Shown: piece after piece, positions 36,180-46,545 of the stretch
Position numbering within the stretch: position 1 is the first letter of the stretch
Layout of the letters: every line of letters starts with the position of its first letter
Notes under the pieces: model-generated
Told to the model about the DNA's origin: nothing
Seen by the model: only the letters and a program-made list of their open reading frames with translations
The model's database searches: none
NCBI RefSeq assembly: GCF_017355205.1
Contig: NZ_JADIJK010000011.1
Location: 108,220-172,219, forward strand
Length of the DNA: 64,000 nt
Direction of reading: 5' to 3'
Source: Bacillus sp. SD088
GTDB lineage: Bacteria; Bacillota; Bacilli; Bacillales; Bacillaceae_C
Position numbers and translations under genes: made by a program

Positions 36180-36392
36180 AAAAGCGCAAGCGCCCGTTTA
36201 GCAACGTACAAACTTTCTTAATATGGATGAAGATGAACGGCTAAAAACGTGCCATCCTGGCGGCAGACTCAAACGCGCCGTCCTGTCGCTTCGTCTGCAC
36301 TCAGTACATCCTGTACGTCGGAACGCCGATGGACTCGCTCCCTGCGAGCCTCGAGAGGTTAGGAGCTGAAGCAAGGCATCGACCGCAACATA
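36180..36392 (+). repeat. structured intergenic repeat, composite copy
   Basis: Starts as type 1 (AAAGCGCAAGCGCCCG, CGTACAAAC), then carries the module with CGCGCCGTCCTGTCGC, GTACATCCTGTAC and GCCGATGGACTCGC, and ends CCTCGAGAGGTTAGGAGC. Together with the two copies before it, it fills the clpB-yjzD gap; no gene is seen there. Confidence 0.7.
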
Positions 36393-36435
36393 AGCAAGTT
36401 ATCTTCATTCTAGAGTTTATAAATGCCTAAACATC

Positions 36436-36464
36436 AAAAAACTCGCCAAAAAATGGCGAGTTTT
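36436..36464 (-). terminator. terminator after yjzD
   Basis: AAAACTCGCCA / TGGCGAGTTTT, with a U-run on the minus strand, directly after the stop codon. Confidence 0.88.
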
Positions 36465-36465
36465 C

Positions 36466-36651
36466 TTAACGTTCACTAGCTGGCTGTGGTGATACTGATA
36501 CTGCCCCGATTAAGGAAACCAAAACAAAGATCACAACACCAAAAATGGACGCAGTTCCAAATTCATATGGAGTACTATTCATAGAGCTAATAACATAACT
36601 CACTACATGTCCAAGAATGAAGGCCCATACAAAGGTCATAACGAATTTCAT
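36466..36651 (-). CDS. yjzD: YjzD-like (DUF2929) small membrane protein
   Basis: 61 aa with two membrane segments (~3-22 and ~34-54) joined by a loop with SSMNSTPYEF. B. subtilis YjzD is also 61 aa with the SMNS loop, and also lies near fabH. Function unknown. RBS GGAGGATG 6 nt upstream. Divergent from the Rossmann-like gene at 36864. Confidence 0.85.
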   Translation of the reverse strand: MKFVMTFVWAFILGHVVSYVISSMNSTPYEFGTASIFGVVIFVLVSLIGAVSVSPQPASER

Positions 36652-36863
36652 ATTACATCCTCCGAAAATTAGTCTATTTTCCTATAATGAATAACTGATA
36701 CATGAATACTTCAATCATATCATAGGGATAAAAATTAATAAAGTGAAACCTTCCACAGTGATGTTGGTCCATTAAACTTTAAAGGATTGTTGTAATAAAG
36801 ATAAAGCGGGGGGGAATATGCATAGTCTAATAATAACAGTGCAAATAGGGAGATGAAAAAACG

Positions 36864-37445
36864 ATGAAATCTGCTATTGTTTTAGGAGCACGGCAACAAT
36901 ATGGATTTAAACTATGTGAAGAATTACTGGAACAAGGTTATCAAGTGAATGCAATGGATTTTAATCAATGGCAAACAACTGAGCAGGAAGAAAAATGGTT
37001 ATTTATTGGAAGGAATGCGAACTTACATTATGCCCCTTTACATGAAAATGAGAATATTTCCGATAATCAAGCCTTAATACTCATTGTCCCCTTAATTGAC
37101 TTTTATTCGCGGCAGAAAACAGAAGCACACGATGCATTACTCTCTATTTTAAAAAAACTAAATGAATTGCAGGCTCAAACGCCGCTTGTGCTTATTCAGC
37201 CATTGACCATACAGCGCTCTTATTCAACATTTTCTCAAGAAATAGAGAAAATCAAGGAAGATAGAATTAAAATGGATGGAGAAGTGTTGGAATATCACAT
37301 TATGATAGGAAGAGACATGGAAAATGAAGATATTTATTTTAGAGATAACGAAAAAAGTGGATGGATCAGAAATATTGAAAGCGAGAAAATACTTAGTGCT
37401 ATACGGCGACACATAGAAGAGAGAGTACAAATCGAAGAATCGTAA
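36864..37445 (+). CDS. Rossmann-like hypothetical protein, positional counterpart of yjaV
   Basis: 193 aa. The N-terminus MKSAIVLGARQQYGFKLCEELLEQGYQV looks like a degenerate nucleotide-binding beta-alpha-beta unit; residues ~70-115 (ALILIVPLIDF..., TPLVLIQPLTI) are further beta strands of the fold. No catalytic motif is seen. The gap up to fabH, where B. subtilis has med-comZ-yjzB, contains no gene here. RBS GGGAGATG. Identity with YjaV rests on position and size only. Confidence 0.6.
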   Translation: MKSAIVLGARQQYGFKLCEELLEQGYQVNAMDFNQWQTTEQEEKWLFIGRNANLHYAPLHENENISDNQALILIVPLIDFYSRQKTEAHDALLSILKKLNELQAQTPLVLIQPLTIQRSYSTFSQEIEKIKEDRIKMDGEVLEYHIMIGRDMENEDIYFRDNEKSGWIRNIESEKILSAIRRHIEERVQIEES

Positions 37446-37498
37446 GGAGAACACCTTTAAGTAAAAATAGTTTGTTGTCCGATCATTCACTGATTTTA

Positions 37499-37744
37499 TT
37501 TATCCCGAATTAACTGGCAGTGAGACCCCCACTACAAAAATTTCAGGTAAAAACGAGAATTGTAAGTGGGGGCAACTTCCAGTAAATACCCGATTGGTTC
37601 AGGCCTGCAGGACGTAGGTCACAAAGGCGTTGCGACGTACAAGACGTACTAGTGCGGGCGAAACGACAGAATGTCGTACTTTGAGCCTGCCAACAGGATG
37701 TTGCGAATTTAGCCTTTGATTCTTTACATTCAGTGGGGGATAAA
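37499..37744 (+). mobile_element. TTTATCCC-ended MITE-like element, copy 1
   Basis: 246 bp with 8-bp inverted ends TTTATCCC / GGGATAAA. Inside: the hairpin CCCCCACTAC / GTAAGTGGGGG, then a block with GGTCACAAAGGCGTTGCGACG. A second copy, inverted, lies at 44245-44462 and matches over most of the length. No coding frame. It occupies the place of med-comZ upstream of fabH. Confidence 0.75.
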
Positions 37745-37869
37745 AAAACTACTGAATGAAGTTTCACTTTATGGAAAAAGAGGGAAAGCTGATTAATTGA
37801 CGAAGTATATAAGTGAATTAGTCTTACCAATCAAAAGAGGGCAGAAAAGTGTCTGGTGAATGCAGGCAA

Positions 37870-37914
37870 TTTACAATGAAAATGTATGATGGTATACTTA
37901 GTACCAAGTCTTAA
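37870..37914 (+). promoter_or_regulatory. fabH promoter with FapR-type operator
   Basis: -35 TTTACA (37870-37875), 17-nt spacer, -10 TATACT (37893-37898). Overlapping the -10 and start region is TTAGTACCAAGTCTTAA (37898-37914), one change from the FapR consensus I recall (TTAGTACCTRRTCTTAA). FapR represses fatty-acid genes until malonyl-CoA rises. Confidence 0.85.
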
Positions 37915-37956
37915 TATATGATGATAATGTTTGTATTTAGAAAGTGGGGGCACAGG

Positions 37957-38889
37957 ATGGGTGTTGGAATAATTGGGATTGGTAAGTATACTCCTGAGAA
38001 AGTTTTGACAAATAAGGATTTAGAGCAAATGGTGGATACCTCTGATGAATGGATTCGTACTCGTACAGGAATCGAAGAGAGAAGGATCGCTTCAGATGAT
38101 ATAAATACTTCCGATATGGCCTATCAAGCTGCAAAGCAAGCTATGGAGGATGCTGATGTGTTACCAGAGGAGATTGATTTACTTATGGTCGCAACAGTAA
38201 CACCAGATCAGCCGTTTCCTACGGTATCTTGTATTCTCCAAGATCGACTAGGTTGTAAAAATGCTGCAGCTATGGATCTTAGTGCTGCGTGTGCGGGATT
38301 TATGTATGGTATGATAACAGCTAAGCAGTTTATTGAAACAGGTTCATATAAAAACATATTAGTAGTAGGTGCAGAGAAATTATCGAAAATTACGAATTGG
38401 GATGATCGCAATACAGCTGTGTTATTTGGTGATGGGGCTGGTGCAGTGGTTTTAAGCCCTGTTTCCGAAGGCAAAGGCATCCTAGCCTTTGAATTAGGGT
38501 CAGATGGATCTGGTGGCAAATATTTGTATCAAGATCAATATATCATGATGAATGGTCGAGAAGTGTTCAAGTTTGCGGTACGTAAAATGGGCGATGCTTC
38601 CGTCAATGTGATCGAAAAAGCTGGTCTTACGAAGGATGATGTTGATTTCTTAATTCCGCATCAAGCCAATATCCGTATTATGGAAGCTTCTAGAGAGCGT
38701 TTGGAATTACCGATAGAAAAAATGTCAAAAACTATTCATAAATATGGAAATACTTCATCTGCTTCCATCCCACTTTCCTTGTATGACGACTTAGAATCTG
38801 GAAAGATTAAAGAAGACGATGTCGTTGTCATGGTAGGTTTTGGTGGAGGTCTTACGTGGGGTGCCATTGTTATGAAGTGGGGGAAATAA
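37957..38889 (+). CDS. fabH: beta-ketoacyl-ACP synthase III FabH
   Basis: 310 aa (B. subtilis FabHA 312). Starts fatty-acid synthesis by condensing an acyl-CoA primer with malonyl-ACP. Catalytic triad: C112 in AACAG, His in IPHQANIR (~237) and Asn in YGNTSSAS (~267). ATGs upstream in frame (37918-37927) give a non-homologous extension; GGGGG precedes ATG 37957 by 6 nt and the N-terminus [16 protein letters not shown] fits. Preceded by a FapR-type operator. fabF normally follows at once but here is ~400 nt away. Confidence 0.96.
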   Translation: MGVGIIGIGKYTPEKVLTNKDLEQMVDTSDEWIRTRTGIEERRIASDDINTSDMAYQAAKQAMEDADVLPEEIDLLMVATVTPDQPFPTVSCILQDRLGCKNAAAMDLSAACAGFMYGMITAKQFIETGSYKNILVVGAEKLSKITNWDDRNTAVLFGDGAGAVVLSPVSEGKGILAFELGSDGSGGKYLYQDQYIMMNGREVFKFAVRKMGDASVNVIEKAGLTKDDVDFLIPHQANIRIMEASRERLELPIEKMSKTIHKYGNTSSASIPLSLYDDLESGKIKEDDVVVMVGFGGGLTWGAIVMKWGK

Positions 38890-38894
38890 CAACA

Positions 38895-39032
38895 AAAGCG
38901 GAAGACGGTTGAAATGGGAACTCAGCTAAGCCCACCACGTCCTGCTGGACAGCGGTAAGCAAATGCTTTCCAAGTAGAAAGGGTGCTGTATCCTGATATT
39001 TGACCTCGAACTCTACCGCCTAAAGCTAGACA
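38895..39032. repeat. degenerate structured repeat between fabH and fabF
   Basis: Carries decayed pieces of the other repeats: AAAAGCGGAAG, CGTCCTGCTGGACAGC, CAAGCAAATG-like GTAAGCAAATGC, ATTTGACCTCGA and GCTAGACAAA. Boundaries are approximate. Confidence 0.45.
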
Positions 39033-39067
39033 AACGAAATCAGGAACATTAAAATTAATAATTTATA

Positions 39068-39260
39068 GAGGATGTTCAAAAAGTCCGGTAAAAATAACAC
39101 TTTGAGATAAGGGATCTTCGATTAAGTACCGACACGTCCTGTGTCAAACCTCGAAGTCACCACATCCTGTGGAAGTTCGTTGGCTTGCCGTCGGCATTGC
39201 TGGCAGGACGTCAGCACTTTTAACTGACTTGGTCTTTTTTATCCTCCTTTTTGAACACGC
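39068..39260. mobile_element. MITE-like element of the GTTCAAAAAGTCC family
   Basis: Left end GAGGATGTTCAAAAAGTCC, right end CCTTTTTGAACACGC (inverted). Interior has GACACGTCCTGTGTC and CCACATCCTGTGG palindromes. It separates fabH from fabF and ends about 20 nt before the fabF leader. Confidence 0.6.
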
Positions 39261-39297
39261 AATTATCCTTCTTTTTTTATTAAAGGAGCTGGAAAAA

Positions 39298-40533
39298 TTG
39301 AAAAGAAGAGTTGTAGTAACAGGGATAGGAGCTGTTTCTCCCGTAGGAAATGACGCAAAAACATCATGGGAGAATGTTATTGCTGGAAAGTCTGGTGTGG
39401 GACCTTTAACGAGATTGGACCCAGAACAGTTTTCTGCGAAGGTAGCGGCAGAAGTAAGAGACTTCGATATTGAAAAATATATCGAGAGAAAAGAAGCCCG
39501 TAAAATGGACCGATTTACCCATTATGCATTAGCTTCTGCGATGATGGCAGTAGAGGATGCACAATTAAAAATTGATGAGACGAATGCAGACCGAGTAGGG
39601 GTTTGGATTGGTTCTGGAATTGGCGGACTGGAAACATTAGAAAATCAATTTGAAACATTTCAAAAAAGAGGCTATCGTCGTGTAAGTCCATTCTTTGTGC
39701 CGATGATGATTCCGGATATGGCAACTGGCCAAGTGTCCATTTATCTTGGTGCAAAAGGAGTTAACTCGTGTACTGTAACTGCTTGTGCAACAGGCACAAA
39801 CTCAATTGGCGATGCTTTTAAGGCTATTCAAAGAGGCGATGCAGATGCCATGATTGCTGGCGGTGCTGAAGCTCCGATTACCCGCATGTCTTATGCTGGA
39901 TTCTGTGCGAATACGGCATTGACAACAAATCCTGATCCCGAGACAGCAAGTCGACCGTTTGATCTAAATCGTAATGGTTTTGTCATTGGAGAAGGTGCTG
40001 GAATTGTAATTTTGGAAGAGCTGGAACAAGCTTTAGAGCGTGGAGCCAAAATTTATGCTGAAATTGTAGGCTATGGATCGACTGGTGATGCCTATCATAT
40101 CACAGCACCTGCACCAGATGGTGAAGGTGGCGCAAGATCAATGAAAATAGCGATCCAGGATGGCGGATTGAAACCTGAGGATATCCAATATATCAATGCG
40201 CATGGGACAAGCACGGACTATAATGATAAATTTGAAACAACAGCTGTAAAGACAGTTTTTGGTGACCATGCTTATCAATTAGCCATTAGCTCAACTAAAT
40301 CGATGACAGGTCATCTCTTAGGAGCTGCAGGTGGGGTAGAAGCTATTTTTACTGTAATGGCGCTTAAAGAAGGAATCCTGCCACCAACGATCAATTATGA
40401 AACACCTGATCCAGAATGTGATTTGGATTATGTACCAAACGAATCACGCTCAGCTAACATCACCGCTGCAATTAGTAACTCCCTTGGTTTTGGTGGACAT
40501 AATGCCACCATTGCTTTTAAAAAATATGAGTAA
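39298..40533 (+). CDS. fabF: beta-ketoacyl-ACP synthase II FabF
   Basis: 411 aa (family ~413). Elongates acyl-ACP with malonyl-ACP. Catalytic C163 in TACATGTNS, with His in HGTSTDYND (~303) and in [10 protein letters not shown] (~339). The open frame begins at 39169, but the extra residues come from the upstream repeat; AAAGGAG lies 8-9 nt before TTG 39298 and the product starts [18 protein letters not shown] as in homologues. No ATG fits. Separated from fabH by two repeat elements, so it may need read-through or its own promoter. Confidence 0.95.
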   Translation: MKRRVVVTGIGAVSPVGNDAKTSWENVIAGKSGVGPLTRLDPEQFSAKVAAEVRDFDIEKYIERKEARKMDRFTHYALASAMMAVEDAQLKIDETNADRVGVWIGSGIGGLETLENQFETFQKRGYRRVSPFFVPMMIPDMATGQVSIYLGAKGVNSCTVTACATGTNSIGDAFKAIQRGDADAMIAGGAEAPITRMSYAGFCANTALTTNPDPETASRPFDLNRNGFVIGEGAGIVILEELEQALERGAKIYAEIVGYGSTGDAYHITAPAPDGEGGARSMKIAIQDGGLKPEDIQYINAHGTSTDYNDKFETTAVKTVFGDHAYQLAISSTKSMTGHLLGAAGGVEAIFTVMALKEGILPPTINYETPDPECDLDYVPNESRSANITAAISNSLGFGGHNATIAFKKYE

Positions 40534-40534
40534 G

Positions 40535-40564
40535 AAACACGGCCCACTGCGGTCGTGTTTTTTT
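40535..40564 (+). terminator. terminator after fabF
   Basis: AAACACGGCC / GGTCGTGTTT imperfect stem followed by TTTT, immediately after the stop codon. Confidence 0.75.
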
Positions 40565-40663
40565 ATTCACCCTTCTTTTACTATTTAATAAAATGTAATA
40601 AGTTTTGTTCCAAAGTTGATCGTTTAGATTTGTGGATTTTAAGGGGGAGTAGACATTGGGGTA

Positions 40664-41443
40664 ATGGAGACAGATCAATGGGGAGAAAAGCATTTTGAGG
40701 AGCCATGGAGAATGGGGAAGTTAGCACGTCCAGAAATTAAAGATGAACATGATTTCTATCATTATTTATTAAGATTTGGCATGTATGAGCCATCGAAAAA
40801 AAGTTTGCATTTATTTAACCAACTCAAGCAAGAAAAGGTTTGGGAACGTATCGAGAACATTTATCGAACATACCGAAAAAAATGGGAAGGTCCAAGTGTT
40901 AATATATACTTGTTTCCAATAAACCAGGATAGTCATTTTTTTATGAGAAAACTTCAAGGCCGTGCAGGTTTATCTTTTTCTGATACTATTTTTCTGTTCA
41001 TTTCCGCAGGTTTAAGTGACGAACAATTAGAATCGTTGTTTGTTCACGAATATCACCATGCAGCCAGAATGACAGCCTATAAAAAGAAGACAAATGAGTA
41101 TACTTTATTAGATTCCATTTTATTTGAAGGCTTGGCCGAAACAGCTGTATTAAATAGTTGTGGAAAAAAATATACCGCTTTTTGGACCGAGGCTTTTACA
41201 AAAGACAAATTGAGAGAAATGATGGAGAAATTTTATTTACCATCTTTTCAGATCAAAAGAAATGATACTAAGCATGATTACTTACTATTTGGGGGTAGAA
41301 AAGGAATCCCAAATATGATGGGATATGCGATCGGGTACGAAATTGCAAGGGGGTATATTCGAAACAATCAGATCACGATGAAGGAAACCTTTTCAATTTC
41401 CTCTGATAAGTTAATAGAAAACAATTCCTTTCTATCTGCGTAG
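40664..41443 (+). CDS. yjaZ: YjaZ-like DUF2268 putative zinc protease
   Basis: 259 aa (B. subtilis YjaZ ~261). The motif HEYHH gives H128, E129, H132; the downstream FEGLAETAVL (~158-167) supplies a Glu as the third ligand, and the C-terminal GGRKGIPNMMGYAIGYEIARGY (~203-224) is typical of DUF2268. No signal peptide. The RBS is poor (GGGGGAG 15 nt upstream). Position after fabF matches B. subtilis. The substrate is unknown. Confidence 0.88.
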   Translation: METDQWGEKHFEEPWRMGKLARPEIKDEHDFYHYLLRFGMYEPSKKSLHLFNQLKQEKVWERIENIYRTYRKKWEGPSVNIYLFPINQDSHFFMRKLQGRAGLSFSDTIFLFISAGLSDEQLESLFVHEYHHAARMTAYKKKTNEYTLLDSILFEGLAETAVLNSCGKKYTAFWTEAFTKDKLREMMEKFYLPSFQIKRNDTKHDYLLFGGRKGIPNMMGYAIGYEIARGYIRNNQITMKETFSISSDKLIENNSFLSA

Positions 41444-41475
41444 AAAAGGTATACCTCTGTTTTCAGCGCATATAT

Positions 41476-41591
41476 ATGAATTGGGACAAGTTGGCCAATA
41501 GAATAAGCTTGCAAATCTGTTGGATGTATTAAATCCCCTATCCTATGACCCTAAGAACAAATTCATGAGAGGCGGCAATACGGCCCTTTAG
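41476..41591 (+). pseudogene. possible decayed or frameshifted small gene
   Basis: Two short frames abut. From ATG 41476: MNWDKLANRISLQICWMY then stop. In another frame, ending at TAG 41591, the tail LDVLNPLSYDPKNKFMRGGN-TAL looks coding in composition, but it has no start codon or RBS of its own. One base change could join them. I do not recognise the product. Confidence 0.25.
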
Positions 41592-41626
41592 GATGTCGTA
41601 AAAAATATATGGGGAAGTGCCAATCA

Positions 41627-41857
41627 ATGATATTTAGAGCCATACTATTTTTAACGGGATTTTGTTTAGCTGTGTCAGGTGGAGTTAGTTTAATTGGGTA
41701 TTTAAATTTGATGGCGTTGGGAAATAATTGGATCGACTATATAAGTTTTGTGATGAAACGACCAGAAAGTTACTTAGTTCCTTTAGGAATTTTCATGATC
41801 ACCTCTGCTCTAATGGATATAGATAGAAAAATGGATGATTCCATTCCAAAGGAATAA
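41627..41857 (+). CDS. small two-pass membrane protein, unknown
   Basis: 76 aa from ATG 41627 (an in-frame ATG at 41609 would add six residues). Hydrophobic segments at ~3-27 and ~51-66, with the short tail DIDRKMDDSIPKE. GGGGAAG lies 8 nt before 41627. It is followed after 56 nt by yjbA, with which it may be cotranscribed. I cannot name a family. Confidence 0.6.
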   Translation: MIFRAILFLTGFCLAVSGGVSLIGYLNLMALGNNWIDYISFVMKRPESYLVPLGIFMITSALMDIDRKMDDSIPKE

Positions 41858-41913
41858 ATTTACTCTCGCCTGCCTATACTGATTGACAAATAGTAATGAA
41901 GTGAGGGATTAAA

Positions 41914-42663
41914 ATGCTATATCTTCATGATGTATGGGTGAATTGGTTCGAGGGGGAAGAGAGCGGTTATAATGTTTGCCATTTTCATGAATGGAGGAGA
42001 GGGGAAGACGTGATCGAACTTTTAGATCAGGTGCCTTTATTACTAATAGATACCGCTCTCTTTCATTACATTGAAAATAATATGGCAGAACTACCACAAC
42101 AATTAATGAATGATATTTACAAAAAAGCATATTTAAGAAAAAATCATGAACGAGTTCAATTAGAAAATTGTTTTGTTGTAACGGATCGTAAAGGGATTAT
42201 TGCTGTTGATACACTTGGGTATAATATCCCACTAAGAAAAAGCAGGCTTATTCCCCGTCAAGAACAACTCGTTTATGAAATGACAGAACAAAGTAAAAAG
42301 ACACACTATAAATGGAAGGAAAGTGAGAGGAAAAAGGAGCATCATATTTTAGCACCAGCACCTACGTTAATGTTTGGATTGACTAGGAAAGAAAGGCAGT
42401 TAAAGCATCTAATGTTTATGGCTCTTGATCAGCTTTATGCCTCAAAAAATACCTCGGAAATAAGATATTGGTACACTGAATGGGCGCCACATCGGTATCA
42501 CGACATTCAAACTATGCCATTTGAGGAAGTTTGGGAATGCCTCTATGAAGAAACAAAGGTTGGCTGGTCCAGCAAACATCTCAAGCTATGTGAAAATATG
42601 ATTAAAGGACAACCATTCTTTGAAAAGCTATGGGAAATGGAATCTGACTCAAAAGTAAATTAG
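41914..42663 (+). CDS. yjbA: UPF0736 protein YjbA
   Basis: 249 aa, close by memory to B. subtilis YjbA along its length: starts [20 protein letters not shown], has [16 protein letters not shown] (~108-123) and ends [20 protein letters not shown]. No membrane segment. The family is limited to Bacillaceae and its function is unknown. RBS GTGAGGG is modest. Located upstream of convergent trpS, as in B. subtilis. Confidence 0.92.
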   Translation: MLYLHDVWVNWFEGEESGYNVCHFHEWRRGEDVIELLDQVPLLLIDTALFHYIENNMAELPQQLMNDIYKKAYLRKNHERVQLENCFVVTDRKGIIAVDTLGYNIPLRKSRLIPRQEQLVYEMTEQSKKTHYKWKESERKKEHHILAPAPTLMFGLTRKERQLKHLMFMALDQLYASKNTSEIRYWYTEWAPHRYHDIQTMPFEEVWECLYEETKVGWSSKHLKLCENMIKGQPFFEKLWEMESDSKVN

Positions 42664-42666
42664 CAA

Positions 42667-42885
42667 GAAAAGCGCAAGGCGCCCGCCTATCGGCGACAAG
42701 CAAATGTTCCTGAACCTATGAAGGGGGTTTTTCCCTTTATAGGTTCAGGGTTATTTAGTGGAACATCGGCTAAATTCGCGCCGTCCTGTCGCTTCGCTGC
42801 ACTGGTACATCCTGTACATCGCAACGCCGATGGACTCGCATCCTTCGAGCCTCTCGGGGCTAGGCGCTGGAGCTGGATGTCGCCC
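42667..42885 (+). repeat. structured intergenic repeat, type 2 with variant tip
   Basis: Starts AAAAGCGCAAGGCGCC and ends GGCGCTGGAGCTGGATG. The tip is CCTGAACCTAT / ATAGGTTCAGG with AAGGG/CCCTT, a different sequence from other copies but fully paired. The added module holds CCGTCCTGTCGCTTCG and GTACATCCTGTAC. Lies between yjbA and the trpS terminator. Confidence 0.75.
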
Positions 42886-42926
42886 GCGACATAAGCCAAG
42901 AATTTTATAATTTTCTAAACCAGTAC

Positions 42927-42963
42927 AAAAGCGCAAATGCCAACTAACCAGGCCATTTGCGCT
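42927..42963 (-). terminator. terminator after trpS
   Basis: AGCGCAAATGGCC / GGCATTTGCGCT imperfect stem with TTTT on the minus strand, 17 nt past the stop codon. Confidence 0.85.
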
Positions 42964-42979
42964 GAATCTTGAAAATAAG

Positions 42980-43969
<990 letters not shown>

Positions 43970-44075
43970 CTAAAAAATCCTCCTTGAGCAACTAGCCCTT
44001 TTCCATTTTAAAAGAAATGTTTTACCTTAAACCATTAGAGGTATAAAGGAACCATATAAGTTTTATTATTCCCTC

Positions 44076-44104
44076 ATTATACCTGCTCATAGTGGGACAA
44101 GCAA
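44076..44104 (-). promoter_or_regulatory. sigma-A-type promoter for trpS
   Basis: Minus strand: -35 TTGCTT (44104-44099), 17-nt spacer, -10 TATAAT (44081-44076). A palindrome GGTAC-TTT-GTACC lies just upstream of it. Confidence 0.65.
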
Positions 44105-44244
44105 GCAAGGTACAAAGTACCAAACTGCTCGTCAAGCAAGAGGAAATGGGAAAAGTTATTTAATTAAGCTAAAAATATTGTTAGAATGAAAATGACATAA
44201 TCTAACAAGAAAAGATAAAGTTCAACTAACAATCAATAGGGTTT

Positions 44245-44462
44245 TTTATTCCCACTGATTGAAGAAGATCAAAGGCTAAGATTGTAACATCCTGTCGTTT
44301 GGCCTGTACTAGTAAGTCCTGTACGTTGCAATGCCTTTGTGACCTATGTCTTGCAGGCTTGAACTATCGGGGATCTACTGGCAGTTAATCCCCCACTTAC
44401 AATGCTTGTTTCACTTTGAATTCTTGTAGTGGGGGCAATACTGCCGGTTGATTCGGGATAAA
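44245..44462 (-). mobile_element. TTTATCCC-ended MITE-like element, copy 2
   Basis: 218 bp, reverse complement of the element at 37499-37744. The end at 44455-44462 is GGGATAAA; the other end is TTTATTCCC (one insertion). It keeps the CCCCCACT hairpin and the CAACATCCTGT-like block. Ends 33 nt before the start of the DUF4015 gene. Confidence 0.75.
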
Positions 44463-44495
44463 AATAGATATTTATTTAAAAGGGAGAGATTGTGA

Positions 44496-45704
44496 GTGAA
44501 TTGGAAAAAGGGACCTCTGATTATGGGGATTGCTGTTGTGCTACTGTGTCTGACTTCCATAACAGCTGCTGCAGAAACGAAATTTTCAATACAACCTTTG
44601 AAGGGGAGAGAATTATTAGTTGATAATAAAGTGCTTCCAGATGTGATGCCACGATTTGTATATGATTCAGGGAGAGAGTTTGAATATCCGGATGCTGTGA
44701 GAGGTGTTTATGCCACTGGACATTCAGCTGGCGGAGGTCGTTTTGATCAGTTAGTTGATATGATTGATTCGACTGATTTGAATGCAATGGTGATTGATAT
44801 AAAGGACGATTGGGGAGATATTACATATAAATTACCAAAAGATTCTCCGCACGCGGATATATCACAAGATTACATAACCGATCCTGAAAAGATGATGGAT
44901 TCTTTAGAGGAAAAGCAAATCTATCCAATTGCTCGTATTGTCGTTTTTAAGGATTCTAAACTATCGAAGGCAAAACCAGAGCTATCTTTTAAAGAAGGGA
45001 GCGAGGTATGGACAAATGGGAGAAAGGAATCCTTCGTTAACCCATTTATGAAAGAGGTCTGGGATTACAATGTTGAGATTGCCATTGAAGCAGCTAAATT
45101 AGGGTTTCAAGAAATCCAATTTGATTATGTTCGTTTCCCAGAAGGGTTTGAAACTAGAGATGAATCGTTAACTTATAGTATGGGCGATTATGCGGATATG
45201 GATGAGGATAATGTTCAGAAAAGAGTTCATGCCGTAACCGATTTTGTTGCTTATGCCAAAGAGAAGCTTGCGCCATATAATGTCAAAGTATCTGTGGATA
45301 TATTTGGTTATACGGCTACACTTCCTGAAGCGCCGGGAATTGGTCAAAATTTCCAGAAGATATCTGAGAACGTCGATGTTATATCTTCGATGATTTATCC
45401 AAGTCATTGGACCTCTTATTTTGATATTGAAAAACCTGATTTGGAACCATATAAACTTGTTAAAGAATATTCAAAAGTCGAAAATGCCAAACTTGAAGAA
45501 TTAGAAAATCCTCCGATCTCACGTCCGTGGTTGCAAGATTTCACCGCTTCTTATTTAGGATCAGGAAATTATCAAGTATATGGTAAGAAGCAAATTGAAG
45601 ACCAAATAAAAGCCCTTTATGATGAAGGGATCGATGAATTTTTATTATGGAATGCAGGGAATACTTATACAGAAAATGTTGATTATATGGTTGGGAAAAA
45701 GTAG
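44496..45704 (+). CDS. secreted DUF4015 putative glycoside hydrolase
   Basis: 402 aa, GTG start with GGGAGAG upstream. Signal peptide ~1-26 (ending TAAAET). TIM-barrel-like DUF4015 domain from ~65: VRGVYATGHSAGG, LNAMVIDIKDDWGDITY (~90-106), QEIQFDYVRFPEGF (~209-222), and WLQDF..YLGSG. The motif FDYVRFP is typical of these putative sugar hydrolases. Acidic residues in IDIKDD and QFDYVRF are the candidate catalytic ones. No B. subtilis gene is at this position (opp operon region). Substrate unknown, probably surface polysaccharide. Confidence 0.85.
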   Translation: MNWKKGPLIMGIAVVLLCLTSITAAAETKFSIQPLKGRELLVDNKVLPDVMPRFVYDSGREFEYPDAVRGVYATGHSAGGGRFDQLVDMIDSTDLNAMVIDIKDDWGDITYKLPKDSPHADISQDYITDPEKMMDSLEEKQIYPIARIVVFKDSKLSKAKPELSFKEGSEVWTNGRKESFVNPFMKEVWDYNVEIAIEAAKLGFQEIQFDYVRFPEGFETRDESLTYSMGDYADMDEDNVQKRVHAVTDFVAYAKEKLAPYNVKVSVDIFGYTATLPEAPGIGQNFQKISENVDVISSMIYPSHWTSYFDIEKPDLEPYKLVKEYSKVENAKLEELENPPISRPWLQDFTASYLGSGNYQVYGKKQIEDQIKALYDEGIDEFLLWNAGNTYTENVDYMVGKK

Positions 45705-46062
45705 AGGCTATCTTACACAATTTGTGTTTAAGGGGAAAGATTTTCATTATGCAGTATGAAGCCATTGATTTTGGGGATAGTAAAAAAAGGAAATTCTTGT
45801 TTAAAATCAATCTATGAGGGGTAATGAAGGAATAGAGCATCAAATTGTAACAGCAATGTGTTTTTTGTGTAACAGATGAGAAAATACATAAAAGAACCTA
45901 TTCATCATGCCGAATTTGGTGTATAATACATATGTAAGGTTGTTTTATAATCATTAAAACAATATGAGTCTGATACTTACATATAACTGTTTACATTATG
46001 TAGTTATTCATTCAATAGATGAAGCAGGAATTTTAATTCTAATTTAGGAGTGTGGTTCTATT
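45705..46062. other. gap before spx: leader and promoter region, no supported gene
   Basis: A 22-codon frame at 45750 has no clear RBS. A good -10 (TATAAT, 45922-45927) with a poor -35 is a candidate spx promoter. B. subtilis spx has several promoters; I could not place the others. Confidence 0.4.
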
Positions 46063-46458
46063 ATGGTAACGTTGTACACTTCACCTAGCTGCACATCATG
46101 CAGAAAAGCAAGAAATTGGCTTGAACAACAAAATATTTCTTATAAAGAAAGAAATATTTTTTCAGATCCTCTTACATTAGACGAAATAAAGGAAATTTTG
46201 CGTATGACAGAGGATGGGACCGATGAGATTATTTCGACTAGATCTAAGATTTTTCAAAAGCTGAATGTTGATCTAGAATCATTGCCCCTACAACAATTAT
46301 TTGAATTGATTCAAAAAAATCCAGGACTCTTAAGACGTCCCATTATTTTAGATGAGAAACGATTACAGGTTGGATATAATGAAGATGAAATTCGACGTTT
46401 CCTTCCTCGTAAGGTTCGGACTTATCAGCTTCGTGAAGCGCAAAAGATGGTCAATTAA
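46063..46458 (+). CDS. spx: global thiol-stress regulator Spx
   Basis: 131 aa, the exact Spx length. ArsC-fold protein that binds the RNA polymerase alpha C-terminal domain and redirects transcription under disulfide stress. The redox switch CTSC is C10-C13; the conserved [20 protein letters not shown] (~97-116) follows. RBS AGGAG. Its proteolysis adaptor YjbH is encoded at 54951. Monocistronic; the C-terminus KMVN is close to the ClpX-recognised LAN-type end. Confidence 0.97.
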   Translation: MVTLYTSPSCTSCRKARNWLEQQNISYKERNIFSDPLTLDEIKEILRMTEDGTDEIISTRSKIFQKLNVDLESLPLQQLFELIQKNPGLLRRPIILDEKRLQVGYNEDEIRRFLPRKVRTYQLREAQKMVN

Positions 46459-46481
46459 TCATATCGCGTATGGAATGTTTG

Positions 46482-46532
46482 AAAAGGCTAAACCTACTCT
46501 GTCGTGTATCGACTAGTGGGCTGGCCTTTTTT
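46482..46532 (+). terminator. probable terminator after spx
   Basis: Imperfect arms AAGGCTAAACCTACT and AGTGGGCTGGCCTT, then TTTT. Confidence 0.45.
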
Positions 46533-46545
46533 CATCATTATCAAC

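Noticed and set aside
43970..44110. T-box riboswitch before trpS
   Set aside because: The leader is only ~100 nt and lacks the AGGGTGG T-box core; a plain promoter explains the region.
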